Source: Pelomonas sp963422775 (lineage in GTDB: Bacteria > Pseudomonadota > Gammaproteobacteria > Burkholderiales > Burkholderiaceae_C). From it: a DNA stretch of 64,000 nt. The notes beneath the pieces were generated by a model. It did not search any database, was not told the origin of the DNA, and saw nothing but the letters and a program-made list of their open reading frames with translations. Each line of letters starts with the position of its first letter. The stretch's first letter is position 1. The stretch lies in the NCBI GenBank assembly GCA_963422775.4, contig CAUJSJ030000052.1, positions 1 to 64,000 of the forward strand. The letters run 5' to 3'. Shown in pieces: positions 9,374-18,353 of this stretch. The position numbers were made by a program, and so were the translations under genes.

Positions 9374-12255
9374 AAACCGGAGTTGCCGCTGCCTCGGTTC
9401 AGCACGAAGCCACCCGTGTTGCTGAGCCCGCCCTGCGGCGCACCACTGACCGTCACGTTCTGGAAGGTCGCGTTGCCAGAAGACTTGATCTGGATGCCGT
9501 AGGTGCCGGCGCCCGTGATCGTCACCCCATCGAAGAGCGCGCCCTGCACCTGGTTGGGTCCGCTGATGTAGATGCCCGAGTAGGTGCTGTCCTGGATGAT
9601 CAGGTCCTTGATGATGAGGGGCGACGTGATGCTCGAGGTGTCGGCGAACAGGAAGAGCGCGCCGAACTGGTCGTTCCAATTGGGCTCGAAACCGCCCGTG
9701 CGTACCAGCGTGTTGCCGGTGATGCGCGTGGTGCCGCTGAAGGGCACGGGGCTGAAGCGCGAGCTGACCGTGATGCCGGAGGAGCCGACCACCGTGTCGC
9801 TGATGACGTTGTATTCCGCCCGGTTGCCGTTGCCGCCGTAGATGCCGATGCCATTGGCCAGCACCGGCGACTGCACGGTGTTGCGCACGAAGGCGCTGTT
9901 GGTCACGGCCGCACCTTCCGAGAACATCGCCAGCGCGTCGTCGCCGGTGTTGCGCACGACGCTCTGGTCCATCACCACGTTCTGCACATTGGCGTGGATG
10001 TTGACGCCGTCGGCAAACACGTTGCGGATGCGCAGGCCGCTGGCGTACAGGCCATTGGTGCCCGAGTCGATCCACATACCAACCTTGGTGTGCTCGAACC
10101 ACAGGTTCTGGAACTGCGAGCCGGTGCCGAAGTTGCCCTCCAGCGGCGCGTCGGTCATGACCTGGCCGTCGGGGTCGCGCAGCGTGACCTTGCCCAGCAT
10201 CAGGAAGTCGGCGAGCTTGACGTTGCTGCCCGTGCCGTAAAGACCGCCATGGCCATCGTTGCCCAGCTCCACCGTCGAGTACCAAGGCCCGGCGCCGCGC
10301 ATCGTGACGCCGGAGATGTTGATGCGCGAGCTCAGCTTGAAGCTGCCCGCCGGAATCCACACCACGCCGCCGCTGGGCTGGGCAGCAGCGATGGCCTGCT
10401 GGAAGGCCGAGGTGGCATCGCCGCCGCCGGACACCGCGCCATAGCTGGTGATGGAGAAGGCGCCGGCCGGCATCGCGTAGGCGGCGGGGACGACCTCGGT
10501 CTCGATGAAGTCGATGTCGTAGTACGCCGCGGTGTTGCCACCGTCCTTCTGCAGCTTGAACACCGTGCCGGCCGGGTAGCTGCTCAAGGGCACGTGGATC
10601 TCGTCGTAGAAGTGGCGCGGCGTGCCATCGGACGGCACGCCGCGGAAGGGGTAGCCACCGTAAACCCAGGCGTAGGTCGAGGTCAGGTTGAGGTCCTGCA
10701 CCTTGCTGCCGTTGGCGTAAAGGGCCAGCGTGGCCGACTGGCCGCCGCCGCCCGGCGCATCGGGGATGGAATAGCGCAGCACCAGCGAGTTGGTCGGTTG
10801 CGTCGTCGTGAAGCTGACCTGGTGGCCCGTATTGCTCAGTCGCACCAGGCTGCGGCCGCTGGACTCGGCCTGCACGGTGAAGGGCGTGCGGCTGGCCGTC
10901 AGCACGGTGGCGTTGGTCGAGGCCGTCTCGGCTTCGTACAGCGTCGTGCGCACGGTGGCGCCGCGCGCGGCCGCCGTCAGCTCGCCGGGCACGGTGAGGC
11001 TGTCGATGCCGACATCGGCGCCGGCCGACGCTGCTGCCAAGCCGACGGTGTTGTGGCCGGTGCGCAGGGTCAGCGGCAGGCTGAGCGTGGCCCAGCTGGA
11101 GCCGGCCGGCAGGCTGACGGTGCCGACCTTGGCCGCGTTGACGATGACGTCAAGCACTCGCGCGCTGCCGCTGGTGTTGCGGTAGCGCAAGCTGGCGGTG
11201 GCGCTGCCGTCGCCGCTCATGAAGACGGTGCGGATGGCCCGCGCGCCGCTGCTCGAAAAGCCGGCCACATAGCCGCTGCCGTTGTAGCCAGTCGCCGAGG
11301 TGGACACCGCGGCGCCGCCGGACATGAACCAGGTCTCGGCCTCGGCGGGCGTCACCGCCGGGTTGCCCGTGCCGCCGCCGGTCACGGCAGTGACGGCGAG
11401 CGCATCGAGGTTGACGTTGCCGCTGTCGGCCGCGGTGAACTTGTAGGCCACCGTGTGCGCGCCGGCGCTGAGCGTGACGGTGGAGGTCTGCGTGGCCCAG
11501 GAGTCCCAATTGGTCGTGGCGGGCAGGGTGACCTGGCCCGCAGAGGCGCCATCGACGAACAGCGTCAGCGTCCGGGCCGCGCCGGTGCCGTTGGCGTAGC
11601 GCAGGCCCAGTTCGTGGCTGCTGGCCGTGGCCGCCGTCACGCTGAAGGCGACCTGGGCATTGCCTTTGTTGCCATCGGTGAAGCCGCCGACGAAGCCGCT
11701 GCCCTGGTAGCCCGTGTGGTCGGTCGCCACGGTGGCGCCGCCGCTGAGCGCCGCGTCCTCGGCTTGCGGGCTGCCGGGCGTGGTGACGACGGCGTCGACG
11801 TCCAGCTTGTCCAGGTTGACGTTGCCGCTGTCGGCGGCGGTGAACTTGTAGGCCACCGTGTGGTTGCCGGCGGTCAGCGCGACGGTCGTCGTCTGCACCA
11901 GCCAGTCGTCCCAGTTGGCGGTGGCGCCCAGGCTGACCTGGCCCTTGGCCACGCCGTCGACGTAAAGCGTCAGGCTCTTGGCCGAGCCGGTGCCGTTGGC
12001 GTAGCGCAGCTTCAGCGTGTAGTTGCCGGCGGTGGCCGCGCTGACGGTGAAGCTCGTCTGCGCATTGCCTTTGTTGGCGTCGACATAGCCGCCGACAAAG
12101 CCGCTGCCGGTGTAGCCGGTGTGGTCGGTCGCGGTGGCGACGCCGCCACTCAGCGAAGCGCTCTCGGCCTGGAAGGTGGCTGCATGGATGGTGGTTGCCA
12201 GAGCCAGGAAGGGCAGGCAGGCGATCAGTCTGCGCAGGGCCGGGGTCGTGTGCAT
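9370..12255 (-). CDS. Secreted multimodular GH87-type alpha-1,3-glucanase (mutanase/mycodextranase-like)
   Basis: 961 residues with a signal peptide ending near HAATFQAE. Residues about 27-155, 163-290 and 303-425 are three CBM6/CBM35-like beta-sandwich modules, each opening with an AE.A.LSGG-type strand; the first two are close paralogues sharing HTVAYKFTAADSGNVNLD. Residues about 430-590 form another sandwich and 600-961 a right-handed beta-helix. In the helix, D749 (FADGVN) and D772-D773 (RNTGDDALAMFS) are spaced 23 and 24 apart. That is the same spacing as the three catalytic aspartates I recall for GH87 alpha-1,3-glucanase of Bacillus circulans (1045, 1068, 1069). Predicted role: endo-hydrolysis of alpha-1,3-glucan, as in fungal walls or mutan. 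The start follows GGAGACAACCC. Confidence 0.8.
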   Translation of the reverse strand: MHTTPALRRLIACLPFLALATTIHAATFQAESASLSGGVATATDHTGYTGSGFVGGYVDANKGNAQTSFTVSAATAGNYTLKLRYANGTGSAKSLTLYVDGVAKGQVSLGATANWDDWLVQTTTVALTAGNHTVAYKFTAADSGNVNLDKLDVDAVVTTPGSPQAEDAALSGGATVATDHTGYQGSGFVGGFTDGNKGNAQVAFSVTAATASSHELGLRYANGTGAARTLTLFVDGASAGQVTLPATTNWDSWATQTSTVTLSAGAHTVAYKFTAADSGNVNLDALAVTAVTGGGTGNPAVTPAEAETWFMSGGAAVSTSATGYNGSGYVAGFSSSGARAIRTVFMSGDGSATASLRYRNTSGSARVLDVIVNAAKVGTVSLPAGSSWATLSLPLTLRTGHNTVGLAAASAGADVGIDSLTVPGELTAAARGATVRTTLYEAETASTNATVLTASRTPFTVQAESSGRSLVRLSNTGHQVSFTTTQPTNSLVLRYSIPDAPGGGGQSATLALYANGSKVQDLNLTSTYAWVYGGYPFRGVPSDGTPRHFYDEIHVPLSSYPAGTVFKLQKDGGNTAAYYDIDFIETEVVPAAYAMPAGAFSITSYGAVSGGGDATSAFQQAIAAAQPSGGVVWIPAGSFKLSSRINISGVTMRGAGPWYSTVELGNDGHGGLYGTGSNVKLADFLMLGKVTLRDPDGQVMTDAPLEGNFGTGSQFQNLWFEHTKVGMWIDSGTNGLYASGLRIRNVFADGVNIHANVQNVVMDQSVVRNTGDDALAMFSEGAAVTNSAFVRNTVQSPVLANGIGIYGGNGNRAEYNVISDTVVGSSGITVSSRFSPVPFSGTTRITGNTLVRTGGFEPNWNDQFGALFLFADTSSITSPLIIKDLIIQDSTYSGIYISGPNQVQGALFDGVTITGAGTYGIQIKSSGNATFQNVTVSGAPQGGLSNTGGFVLNRGSGNSGF

Positions 12256-12678
12256 GGGTTGTCTCCGTATTAGTCGTCACGAGACCCGTCTAGCGCGGGC
12301 CGAAAACCACTCTAGGGACGAGGGCCGCGCCGTTCGCGATGCCCCGGCCGGGCGCAAGGGCTGAATCTTCAAAGCCTTGGGAAGCCTTCAGGCCGGCTTC
12401 AGATTCGCCATAGGCCGACGACGCCGGCGCTCCGGCCCGCCCTGGGGCGGCGGGACGTTTGGTAACGCCACCCGGGGACATTCACCGATGCGGCCACATC
12501 GGGCCGGATGCTGGGCTCAGAGGGTGGGAGGGAATCCGGCGTGCCAGAGAGGGCGTCCCGAAGCGCCCCAATCTAGGCGCAAAGCGCAGCCGTAGCTCGG
12601 GCTACGGCGAGCATTTGCGACGACGAGTGGGGGGTTTCGGGGCATCAGAGCGGGCATGCTGGGTTGCCTCTCACCCTC
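12256..12678. other. 423-base intergenic region with a long palindrome
   Basis: Between the glucanase start and the end of the metallophosphoesterase gene, both on the minus strand. The first 250 bases should hold the glucanase promoter, but I cannot place it with confidence. The rest is dominated by the palindromic element at 12514-12685. Open frames here are short and do not look coding. Confidence 0.6.
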
Positions 12679-12685
12679 TCAAGCC
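12514..12685. repeat. About 170-bp imperfect palindrome, MITE/REP-like element
   Basis: The left half (12514-12596) and the reverse complement of the right half (12601-12685) align over nearly their whole length. The outer arms share AGAGGGTG.GAGG and then AA.CC.GC.TGCC. The middle shares CCCGAA and CGCAAA. The centre is a perfect 7-bp stem CCGTAGC / GCTACGG with a 4-base loop TCGG at 12597-12600. The right arm runs over the stop codon of the metallophosphoesterase gene (12679-12681). No ORF lies inside. A non-autonomous mobile or REP-like element is inferred. Confidence 0.7.
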
Positions 12686-13443
12686 GAGAAGACCTCGAAC
12701 GCGCGCTGGCCGTCGAAGCCATCGGCCTCGCCCTTGCGCACATGGCCGCGCGCGTTGCTGACGATGCGGGTGTCGCCGATGCGGTAGTCGTGCCGGCAAT
12801 GCAGGTGGCCGTGCAGCCAGAGCTGGGCGCCGGACAGCAGGTCCTCGTCGTTGTTGCAGAAGCTGGCCGTGCCGGGCTGGCGGCCGTAGCGCGGGTCGGC
12901 GCTCTTCAGGCTGGGCGCGAAGTGCGTGATGGCGACGTTGGCGTCCCAGTCGCCCGTGCGCGAGAGTTCATCGGCAAGCCAGGCGCGTTGCTCCAGCGCC
13001 AGGGCACGCACTGCATCCACGCCGAATACCTCGCCGTGGCGGGTCGACTGCATGACGTTTTGGAAATAGCCGCCGGCCCGCATCGCGCGCTCGCGGCCGG
13101 CGGGGCCAAAGGCGTCGAAGTCGCACCAGCGTGTGCAGCCGATGAAGCGCACGCGCCGGTCCCGCGAATCGGCCATGACGATGGACTCGTCGTCCAGCAT
13201 GCGCAGGCCGACGTCCTTCACGTGGGCGCGCAGCGCCTCGCGCGCCTCGTCCACGTCACGGCGGTCGAACTCGTGGTTGCCGGGCACGAAAAGCACCGGC
13301 ACCGGCCAGCCGCGAAACAGCTCGAAGCTGCGCCAGGTCGTGTCGATGTCGCCGGCCAGCACCAGCAGCTCGGCGCCCGGCGCGGGCACCGGCTGGTAGG
13401 ACTCCGTTTCGAGGTGGAGATCCGAAAGAAGCTGAAGTCTCAA
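12679..13443 (-). CDS. Calcineurin-like metallophosphoesterase
   Basis: 254 residues. Metal-binding motifs of the family are present: D-x-H in LLSDLHLE near residue 8, GDID near residue 32, GNHE in FVPGNHEFD, and a C-terminal GHLH in LWLHGHLHCRHDYRIGDTRIVSNARG. It should be a cytosolic two-metal phosphoesterase of unknown substrate. The start codon is TTG at 13443, giving MRLQLLSDLHLE; no ATG is available at that point. The base next to this start is the edge of a tandem hairpin repeat (13444-13553), which may have replaced the original upstream region. The stop lies within the 12.5-kb palindrome. Confidence 0.9.
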   Translation of the reverse strand: MRLQLLSDLHLETESYQPVPAPGAELLVLAGDIDTTWRSFELFRGWPVPVLFVPGNHEFDRRDVDEAREALRAHVKDVGLRMLDDESIVMADSRDRRVRFIGCTRWCDFDAFGPAGRERAMRAGGYFQNVMQSTRHGEVFGVDAVRALALEQRAWLADELSRTGDWDANVAITHFAPSLKSADPRYGRQPGTASFCNNDEDLLSGAQLWLHGHLHCRHDYRIGDTRIVSNARGHVRKGEADGFDGQRAFEVFSA

Positions 13444-13553
13444 GTCAGTTGGGGACAGAGCTTGGCGCTGCGCGCCGGCGGTCTGTCCCGCAAGTCTCTG
13501 GTCAGTTGGGGACAGAGCTTGGCGCTGCGCGCCGGCGGTCTGTCCCGCAAGTC
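13444..13553. repeat. Two tandem 53-bp REP-like hairpin units
   Basis: Two identical 53-base copies at 13444-13496 and 13501-13553, separated by TCTG. Each begins GTCAGTTGGGGACAGAG and ends TCTGTCCCGCAAGTC. Each contains nested inverted repeats: an outer GGGACAGA / TCTGTCCC and an inner GGCGC-TGC-GCGCC. They fill the space between two minus-strand genes. The GGGGACAGA type of arm resembles REP elements mobilised by IS200-like RAYT transposases in proteobacteria; that link is from memory, and no such transposase is in the window. Confidence 0.85.
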
Positions 13554-13554
13554 A

Positions 13555-14316
<762 letters not shown>

Positions 14317-14404
14317 GGGCGCGGATTGTCGGGGTTTGCTCGCCCGGCAGCGGCCTTTGCGAGCGGCTGGCGGTCTGGAACGCACCCCTAGCAACTGCAA
14401 TCGA

Positions 14405-14418
14405 TGGCATCGATGTCA
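14405..14418. promoter_or_regulatory. LacI-type operator-like palindrome, distal site
   Basis: TGGCATCGATGTCA is an imperfect palindrome centred on ATCGAT, with 6 of 7 half-site positions matching. It lies about 125 bases upstream of the TonB receptor start. Its centre (14411/14412) is 43 bases from that of the second site, about four helical turns. Confidence 0.5.
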
Positions 14419-14444
14419 TACGCTCGCAACACTGGTGTTTACCC

Positions 14445-14464
14445 AAATGACATCGATAACATTT
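14445..14464. promoter_or_regulatory. LacI-type operator-like palindrome, proximal site
   Basis: AAATGACATCGATAACATTT is an imperfect 20-bp palindrome (8 of 10 half-site positions match) centred on ATCGAT. It resembles LacI/GntR-family operators of the ATGTTATCGATAACAT kind. It lies about 80 bases before the TonB receptor start. A LacI-family repressor of the trehalose cluster is inferred; its gene is not in the window. Confidence 0.55.
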
Positions 14465-14542
14465 GCCATCAAAGTCAGGCCCATCGAAAGTCGCGACGGC
14501 CGCGCTGGCTTTCGGGATACACAACAACCATCGGAGACAACC

Positions 14543-17059
14543 ATGCCCAGCCCCTACGCCGCGCCGCGCGCCGGCATCCAACGCCTGCGCCCCCAACTGA
14601 TCGCCCTTGCCGCCGCCACCCTCTGTGGTGCCACATTCGCGCAAGAGGCCGCCAAGCCGGCCGCCGTCGCGCCCGAGGTCAAGGAACTCGAAGCCGTCGT
14701 CGTCACCGGCACGGCGCGCCGCGAGGGCGTGAGGAAGCTCGAAGCCGGCTTCTCGATCACCACCGCCTCGGAAGAGCAGATCAAGCAGGCCGCGCCCACC
14801 AGCACGGCCGACATCCTCAAGACCGTGCCCGGCATCTTTGTCGAGACCTCGGGCGGCCAGGCCGGCGCCAACATCCGCGTGCGCGGCTTCCCCACGCCGG
14901 GCGACGGCCCCTACTCGACCTTCCAGCTCAACGGCGCGCCGCTCTACCACCTGCCCACGCTGAGCTTCTTCGAGCACTCGCAGCTCTTCCGCCTGGACGA
15001 CACCATCGACCGCATGGAGGTCCTGCGCGGCGGCCCCAGCCCCATCTTCGGCAGCGGCCAGCCGGGCGTGACGGTCAACTTCATCCAGAAGGACGGCCGC
15101 AACCCCGAGGCCAGCTTGCGCGTGACGACGGGCACCGGCAGCCTGAAACGCGTTGACGGCGTCTACGCCGGCAAGCTGAGCGATCAGTGGAACGTCATGG
15201 TGGGCGGCTTCTGGCGGCAGAGCCAGGGCGTGCGCGACACGCAGTTCCCCGCCGACGACGGTGGCCAGGCCAGCGTGGTGCTCAGCCGCAAGCTCGACGG
15301 CGGCAGCCTGCAGCTCTATGCCCGCGCGCTGCACGACCGCAACGCCTTCTTCACGGCCATCCCGGTCGTGGGTTCGGCCGATGGCAAGAGCGCGTCCAGC
15401 TACCCCGGCTTCGACGCCAGCAAGGACTATTTCTACGGCAACGAGCTGCGCAGCATCGTGCTGGAGACCGGCCGCGCCTCGGGCCGCACCCTGCCCAACG
15501 GCAGGCCCGAGATCCTGCGCAGCACCGTGACCAAGGACCTCGCCGACGGCCGCGGCGCCGACGTGCAGACCTACGGCGCCAACCTCGACACCAAGCTCGG
15601 CGACTGGACGCTGACCAACAAGCTCAGCCACACGACCGGCGACACGCCGACCTACGCCCTCTTCTCCGGCGCGAACCCGCAGACGCTGTCGAGCTACATC
15701 GCCTCGCAGGTCAGCGCCGCCAATGGTGATGCCGCCGTCGTCGCCGCAGCCGGCAAGGCCGCCGTCACCGGCAGCGCCACCTTCACCAACGGCGGCGGCA
15801 CGGTCGCTGGCAGCACGCCCGTCATCGTCAACGGCATGTGGGCCGTGGACAAGGCGCTGCGCTCGACCAGCAACGAGACCCGCCTGTCGCGTGAAATCGC
15901 CCCGGGCAACAACCTCACCGTCGGCCTGTACCTGGCCGGCTACAGCTCGCGCGACGTGTGGTCGCTCGGCCAGGCCCAGCTGATGACGGTGCAGTCGCAC
16001 GCCCGCCTCATCGACGTGCAGCTGGACAACGGCGTCAAGGCCTCGCGCAACGGCTATGTCTCGCCGCCGTTCTCCTTCAACCTCGACGCGAACTACAGCG
16101 GCAACACCCACGCCTTCTTCGTTGCTGACGAGTGGCAGCTGAGCAAGGAGCTGCGTGTGGATCTGGGCGCCCGCCGCGAGACCCAGCGCATCACCGGCAC
16201 GATCGCCAACGTCAGCAACGGCGACCTCGACGCCGACCCGACGACGATCTACAACAACAACCTCTCGTACTTCAACGGCACGAACACGCTGATCGACAGC
16301 AAGCTCAGCCGCAGCTCCTTCACGGGCGGTGCCAACTACGCCTTCAGCCGCGACTTCAGCGCCTTCGTGCGCGTCAACAAGGGCCACCGCCTGCCCGACT
16401 TCGACGTGCTGCGCGGCCGCGGCGCCAACGAGAGCCGCGACTCGGTCGAGGACATCACCCAGTACGAGATCGGTCTGAAGACCGCCACCAAGCTCTACAG
16501 TGCCTTCCTGACGGCCTATGCCAACAAGCTGACCAACTCGCAGACCCAGCAGTTCACCAACGCCGGCAACGTCGTGCTGCGGCCCAACAGCAAGGCCACG
16601 GGGCTGGAGTTCGAGCTGGCGCTGCGCCCTGGCTATGGTTTCGAGATCGCGGCGACCGGCAACTTCCAGGACGCCAAGTACAAGGACTTCCAGCAGTTCA
16701 GCGGCAACCGCGTGGAGCGCGCACCGAAGTTCCAGGCCCGGCTCACACCAAGCTGGCAGACGCAGACGGGGTTGGGGCAACTGCGCGCCTTCGCCACCTT
16801 CAGCCATGTCGGCGAACGCTTTGCCGACCAGACCAACACGCTGAAGCTGCCGGCCTACCGCACCCTCGACGCGGGCGCCGTGTTCGCGATGGACAACGGC
16901 CTCGAGGTGCGGCTGACCGGCACCAACCTGACCAACAAGGTCGGCCTGACGGAAGGCAACTTCCGCGTGCCCGGCCAGGGCGTGGGGCAGGACGGCGTGT
17001 TCCTGGCGCGGCCCCTGTTCGGCCGGGCCTACGAGCTCAGCGTCGGCTTCCAGTTCTGA
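14543..17059 (+). CDS. TonB-dependent outer-membrane receptor, probably for a glucoside
   Basis: 838 residues from MPSPYAAPRAG; the in-frame ATG at 14222 lies inside the divergent gene and is rejected. There is a signal peptide ending near ATFAQEAA. A TonB-box-like segment (LEAVVVTGTARRE, residues about 48-60) is followed by a plug domain (TADILKTVPGIFVETSG, IRVRGF, IDRMEVLRGGPSPIFGSGQPG). The 22-strand-type barrel ends in the C-terminal signature ELSVGFQF. Substrate uptake across the outer membrane is powered by TonB-ExbBD. The next genes are an MFS importer and a trehalase, so trehalose or a related glucoside is the inferred ligand. Two LacI-type operators lie upstream. Confidence 0.93.
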   Translation: MPSPYAAPRAGIQRLRPQLIALAAATLCGATFAQEAAKPAAVAPEVKELEAVVVTGTARREGVRKLEAGFSITTASEEQIKQAAPTSTADILKTVPGIFVETSGGQAGANIRVRGFPTPGDGPYSTFQLNGAPLYHLPTLSFFEHSQLFRLDDTIDRMEVLRGGPSPIFGSGQPGVTVNFIQKDGRNPEASLRVTTGTGSLKRVDGVYAGKLSDQWNVMVGGFWRQSQGVRDTQFPADDGGQASVVLSRKLDGGSLQLYARALHDRNAFFTAIPVVGSADGKSASSYPGFDASKDYFYGNELRSIVLETGRASGRTLPNGRPEILRSTVTKDLADGRGADVQTYGANLDTKLGDWTLTNKLSHTTGDTPTYALFSGANPQTLSSYIASQVSAANGDAAVVAAAGKAAVTGSATFTNGGGTVAGSTPVIVNGMWAVDKALRSTSNETRLSREIAPGNNLTVGLYLAGYSSRDVWSLGQAQLMTVQSHARLIDVQLDNGVKASRNGYVSPPFSFNLDANYSGNTHAFFVADEWQLSKELRVDLGARRETQRITGTIANVSNGDLDADPTTIYNNNLSYFNGTNTLIDSKLSRSSFTGGANYAFSRDFSAFVRVNKGHRLPDFDVLRGRGANESRDSVEDITQYEIGLKTATKLYSAFLTAYANKLTNSQTQQFTNAGNVVLRPNSKATGLEFELALRPGYGFEIAATGNFQDAKYKDFQQFSGNRVERAPKFQARLTPSWQTQTGLGQLRAFATFSHVGERFADQTNTLKLPAYRTLDAGAVFAMDNGLEVRLTGTNLTNKVGLTEGNFRVPGQGVGQDGVFLARPLFGRAYELSVGFQF

Positions 17060-17099
17060 CACCCGAGTGGCGCAGCCTGAACTCAACGCAGCCCTCGAC

Positions 17100-18353
17100 A
17101 TGACACAACCCACAACGCTCCCGGCGGTGCCCCTGTCGAGCGGCGGCCTGCGCATCCGGCTCGCCATCATCCTGACCTACATGCTGTTCGGCGCGCTGCT
17201 GAACAGCGTCGGTGCGGTCAACCTGCTGGTCGTGCAGACCCTGGCCGTGCCGCGCGCCGAGGCCGCGCTGCTGGATGCGTGGAAGGACCTGCCGATCGCG
17301 CTGACGTCCTTCCTCGTCGCCTCGCTGCTGCCGCGCCTGGGGCTCAGGCGCGCCATGCTGCTGGCCCTCGCGGCCGTCGGCGCGGCCTGCGCCGCCATGC
17401 CGGTGCTGTCGGCCTTCTGGGCCATCAAGCTGCTGTTCTGCACCTTGGGCGCCGGCTTCGCGCTGGTCAAGGTCTCGGCCTATTCCATGATCGGCCTGGT
17501 CACGCACGACCGCGCCGGCCATGCGCGCTTCACCAACCTGCTCGAAGGGCTGTTCATGGTCGGCGTGCTGAGCGGATTCCTGCTGTTCAGCAACGCAGCC
17601 CACGCCGAAGGCACCGGCTGGCTCCAGGTCTACCCGCTGCTCGCCGGCCTCTCGGCGCTGGCCTTCGTGATGCTGCTCGCCAGTCCGCTGGATGAAGGCC
17701 CCATCCAGTCGCCCGACACCTCGCTGCGCGAAGACCTGCTCGCGATGGCGCCGCTGCTCAAGCTGGCGCTGGTCGTCGTCTTCCTGCTGTCGGCCTTCCT
17801 CTACGTGCTGATCGAGCAGGGCATCTCGACCTGGCTGCCCAGCTTCAACAACGAGGTGCTGCACCTGCCCACGGCGATGAGCGTGGGCCTGGCGGTCATC
17901 ATGCCGGCCACCACCGCGCTGGGCCGGCTGACGAGCGCCGCCGTCATCGGGCGGCTGGGCTGGTTCGCGGTCGTCATCGCCTGCCTGGTCGGCATCGCGG
18001 CGCTGATCCTCGTCGCGCTGCCGCTGGCCCGGGGCGCGCAACCGCTGACCGGCGACGTCGGCTGGCTGAACGCCCCGCCCGCGGCCTATCTGCTGCCGCT
18101 GACCGGCCTGCTGCTGGCCCCGATCTACCCGGCCATCAACTCCGCCATGCTCAGCGCCCTGCCGCAGCGCCGGCACGCGGCCATGACCGGCCTCATCGTC
18201 GTCTTCTCGGCCCTCGGTGGCACGCTCGGCAGCTTCATCACCGGCCGCCTCTTCGTCGCCTTCGACGGCACCACCGCCTTCGGCCTGCTGCTGGTGCCCG
18301 TCGCGGCGCTGGCCGTCTCGCTCGCCCGGCTGCGCCGGTATCTCGCGTCATGA
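17100..18353 (+). CDS. MFS transporter in the trehalose-utilisation cluster
   Basis: 417 residues from ATG 17100; a GTG at 17067 would add 11 residues. It has about twelve hydrophobic helices, with a central cytoplasmic stretch DEGPIQSPDTSLREDLLAM between the two six-helix halves. The pattern NSVGAVNLLVVQTL in helix 1 and ALLPQRRHAAMTGLIVVFSALGG in the second half suggest a sugar-type symporter of the FucP-like MFS group. It starts 40 bases after the receptor stop and overlaps the trehalase start (ATGA), so the three genes form one operon. Inferred role: inner-membrane uptake of the sugar delivered by the receptor. Confidence 0.85.
   Translation: MTQPTTLPAVPLSSGGLRIRLAIILTYMLFGALLNSVGAVNLLVVQTLAVPRAEAALLDAWKDLPIALTSFLVASLLPRLGLRRAMLLALAAVGAACAAMPVLSAFWAIKLLFCTLGAGFALVKVSAYSMIGLVTHDRAGHARFTNLLEGLFMVGVLSGFLLFSNAAHAEGTGWLQVYPLLAGLSALAFVMLLASPLDEGPIQSPDTSLREDLLAMAPLLKLALVVVFLLSAFLYVLIEQGISTWLPSFNNEVLHLPTAMSVGLAVIMPATTALGRLTSAAVIGRLGWFAVVIACLVGIAALILVALPLARGAQPLTGDVGWLNAPPAAYLLPLTGLLLAPIYPAINSAMLSALPQRRHAAMTGLIVVFSALGGTLGSFITGRLFVAFDGTTAFGLLLVPVAALAVSLARLRRYLAS

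Noticed and set aside
8986..12273. Very long open frame on the plus strand opposite the glucanase gene
   Set aside because: Its translation is Gly/Ala/Arg/His-rich with no domain. The opposite strand codes a signal peptide, CBM modules and a GH87 active site. It is a GC-rich shadow frame.
13444..13553. Possible CRISPR array
   Set aside because: Only two copies with a 4-base spacer, each an internal palindrome, and no cas genes. It is a REP-like tandem.
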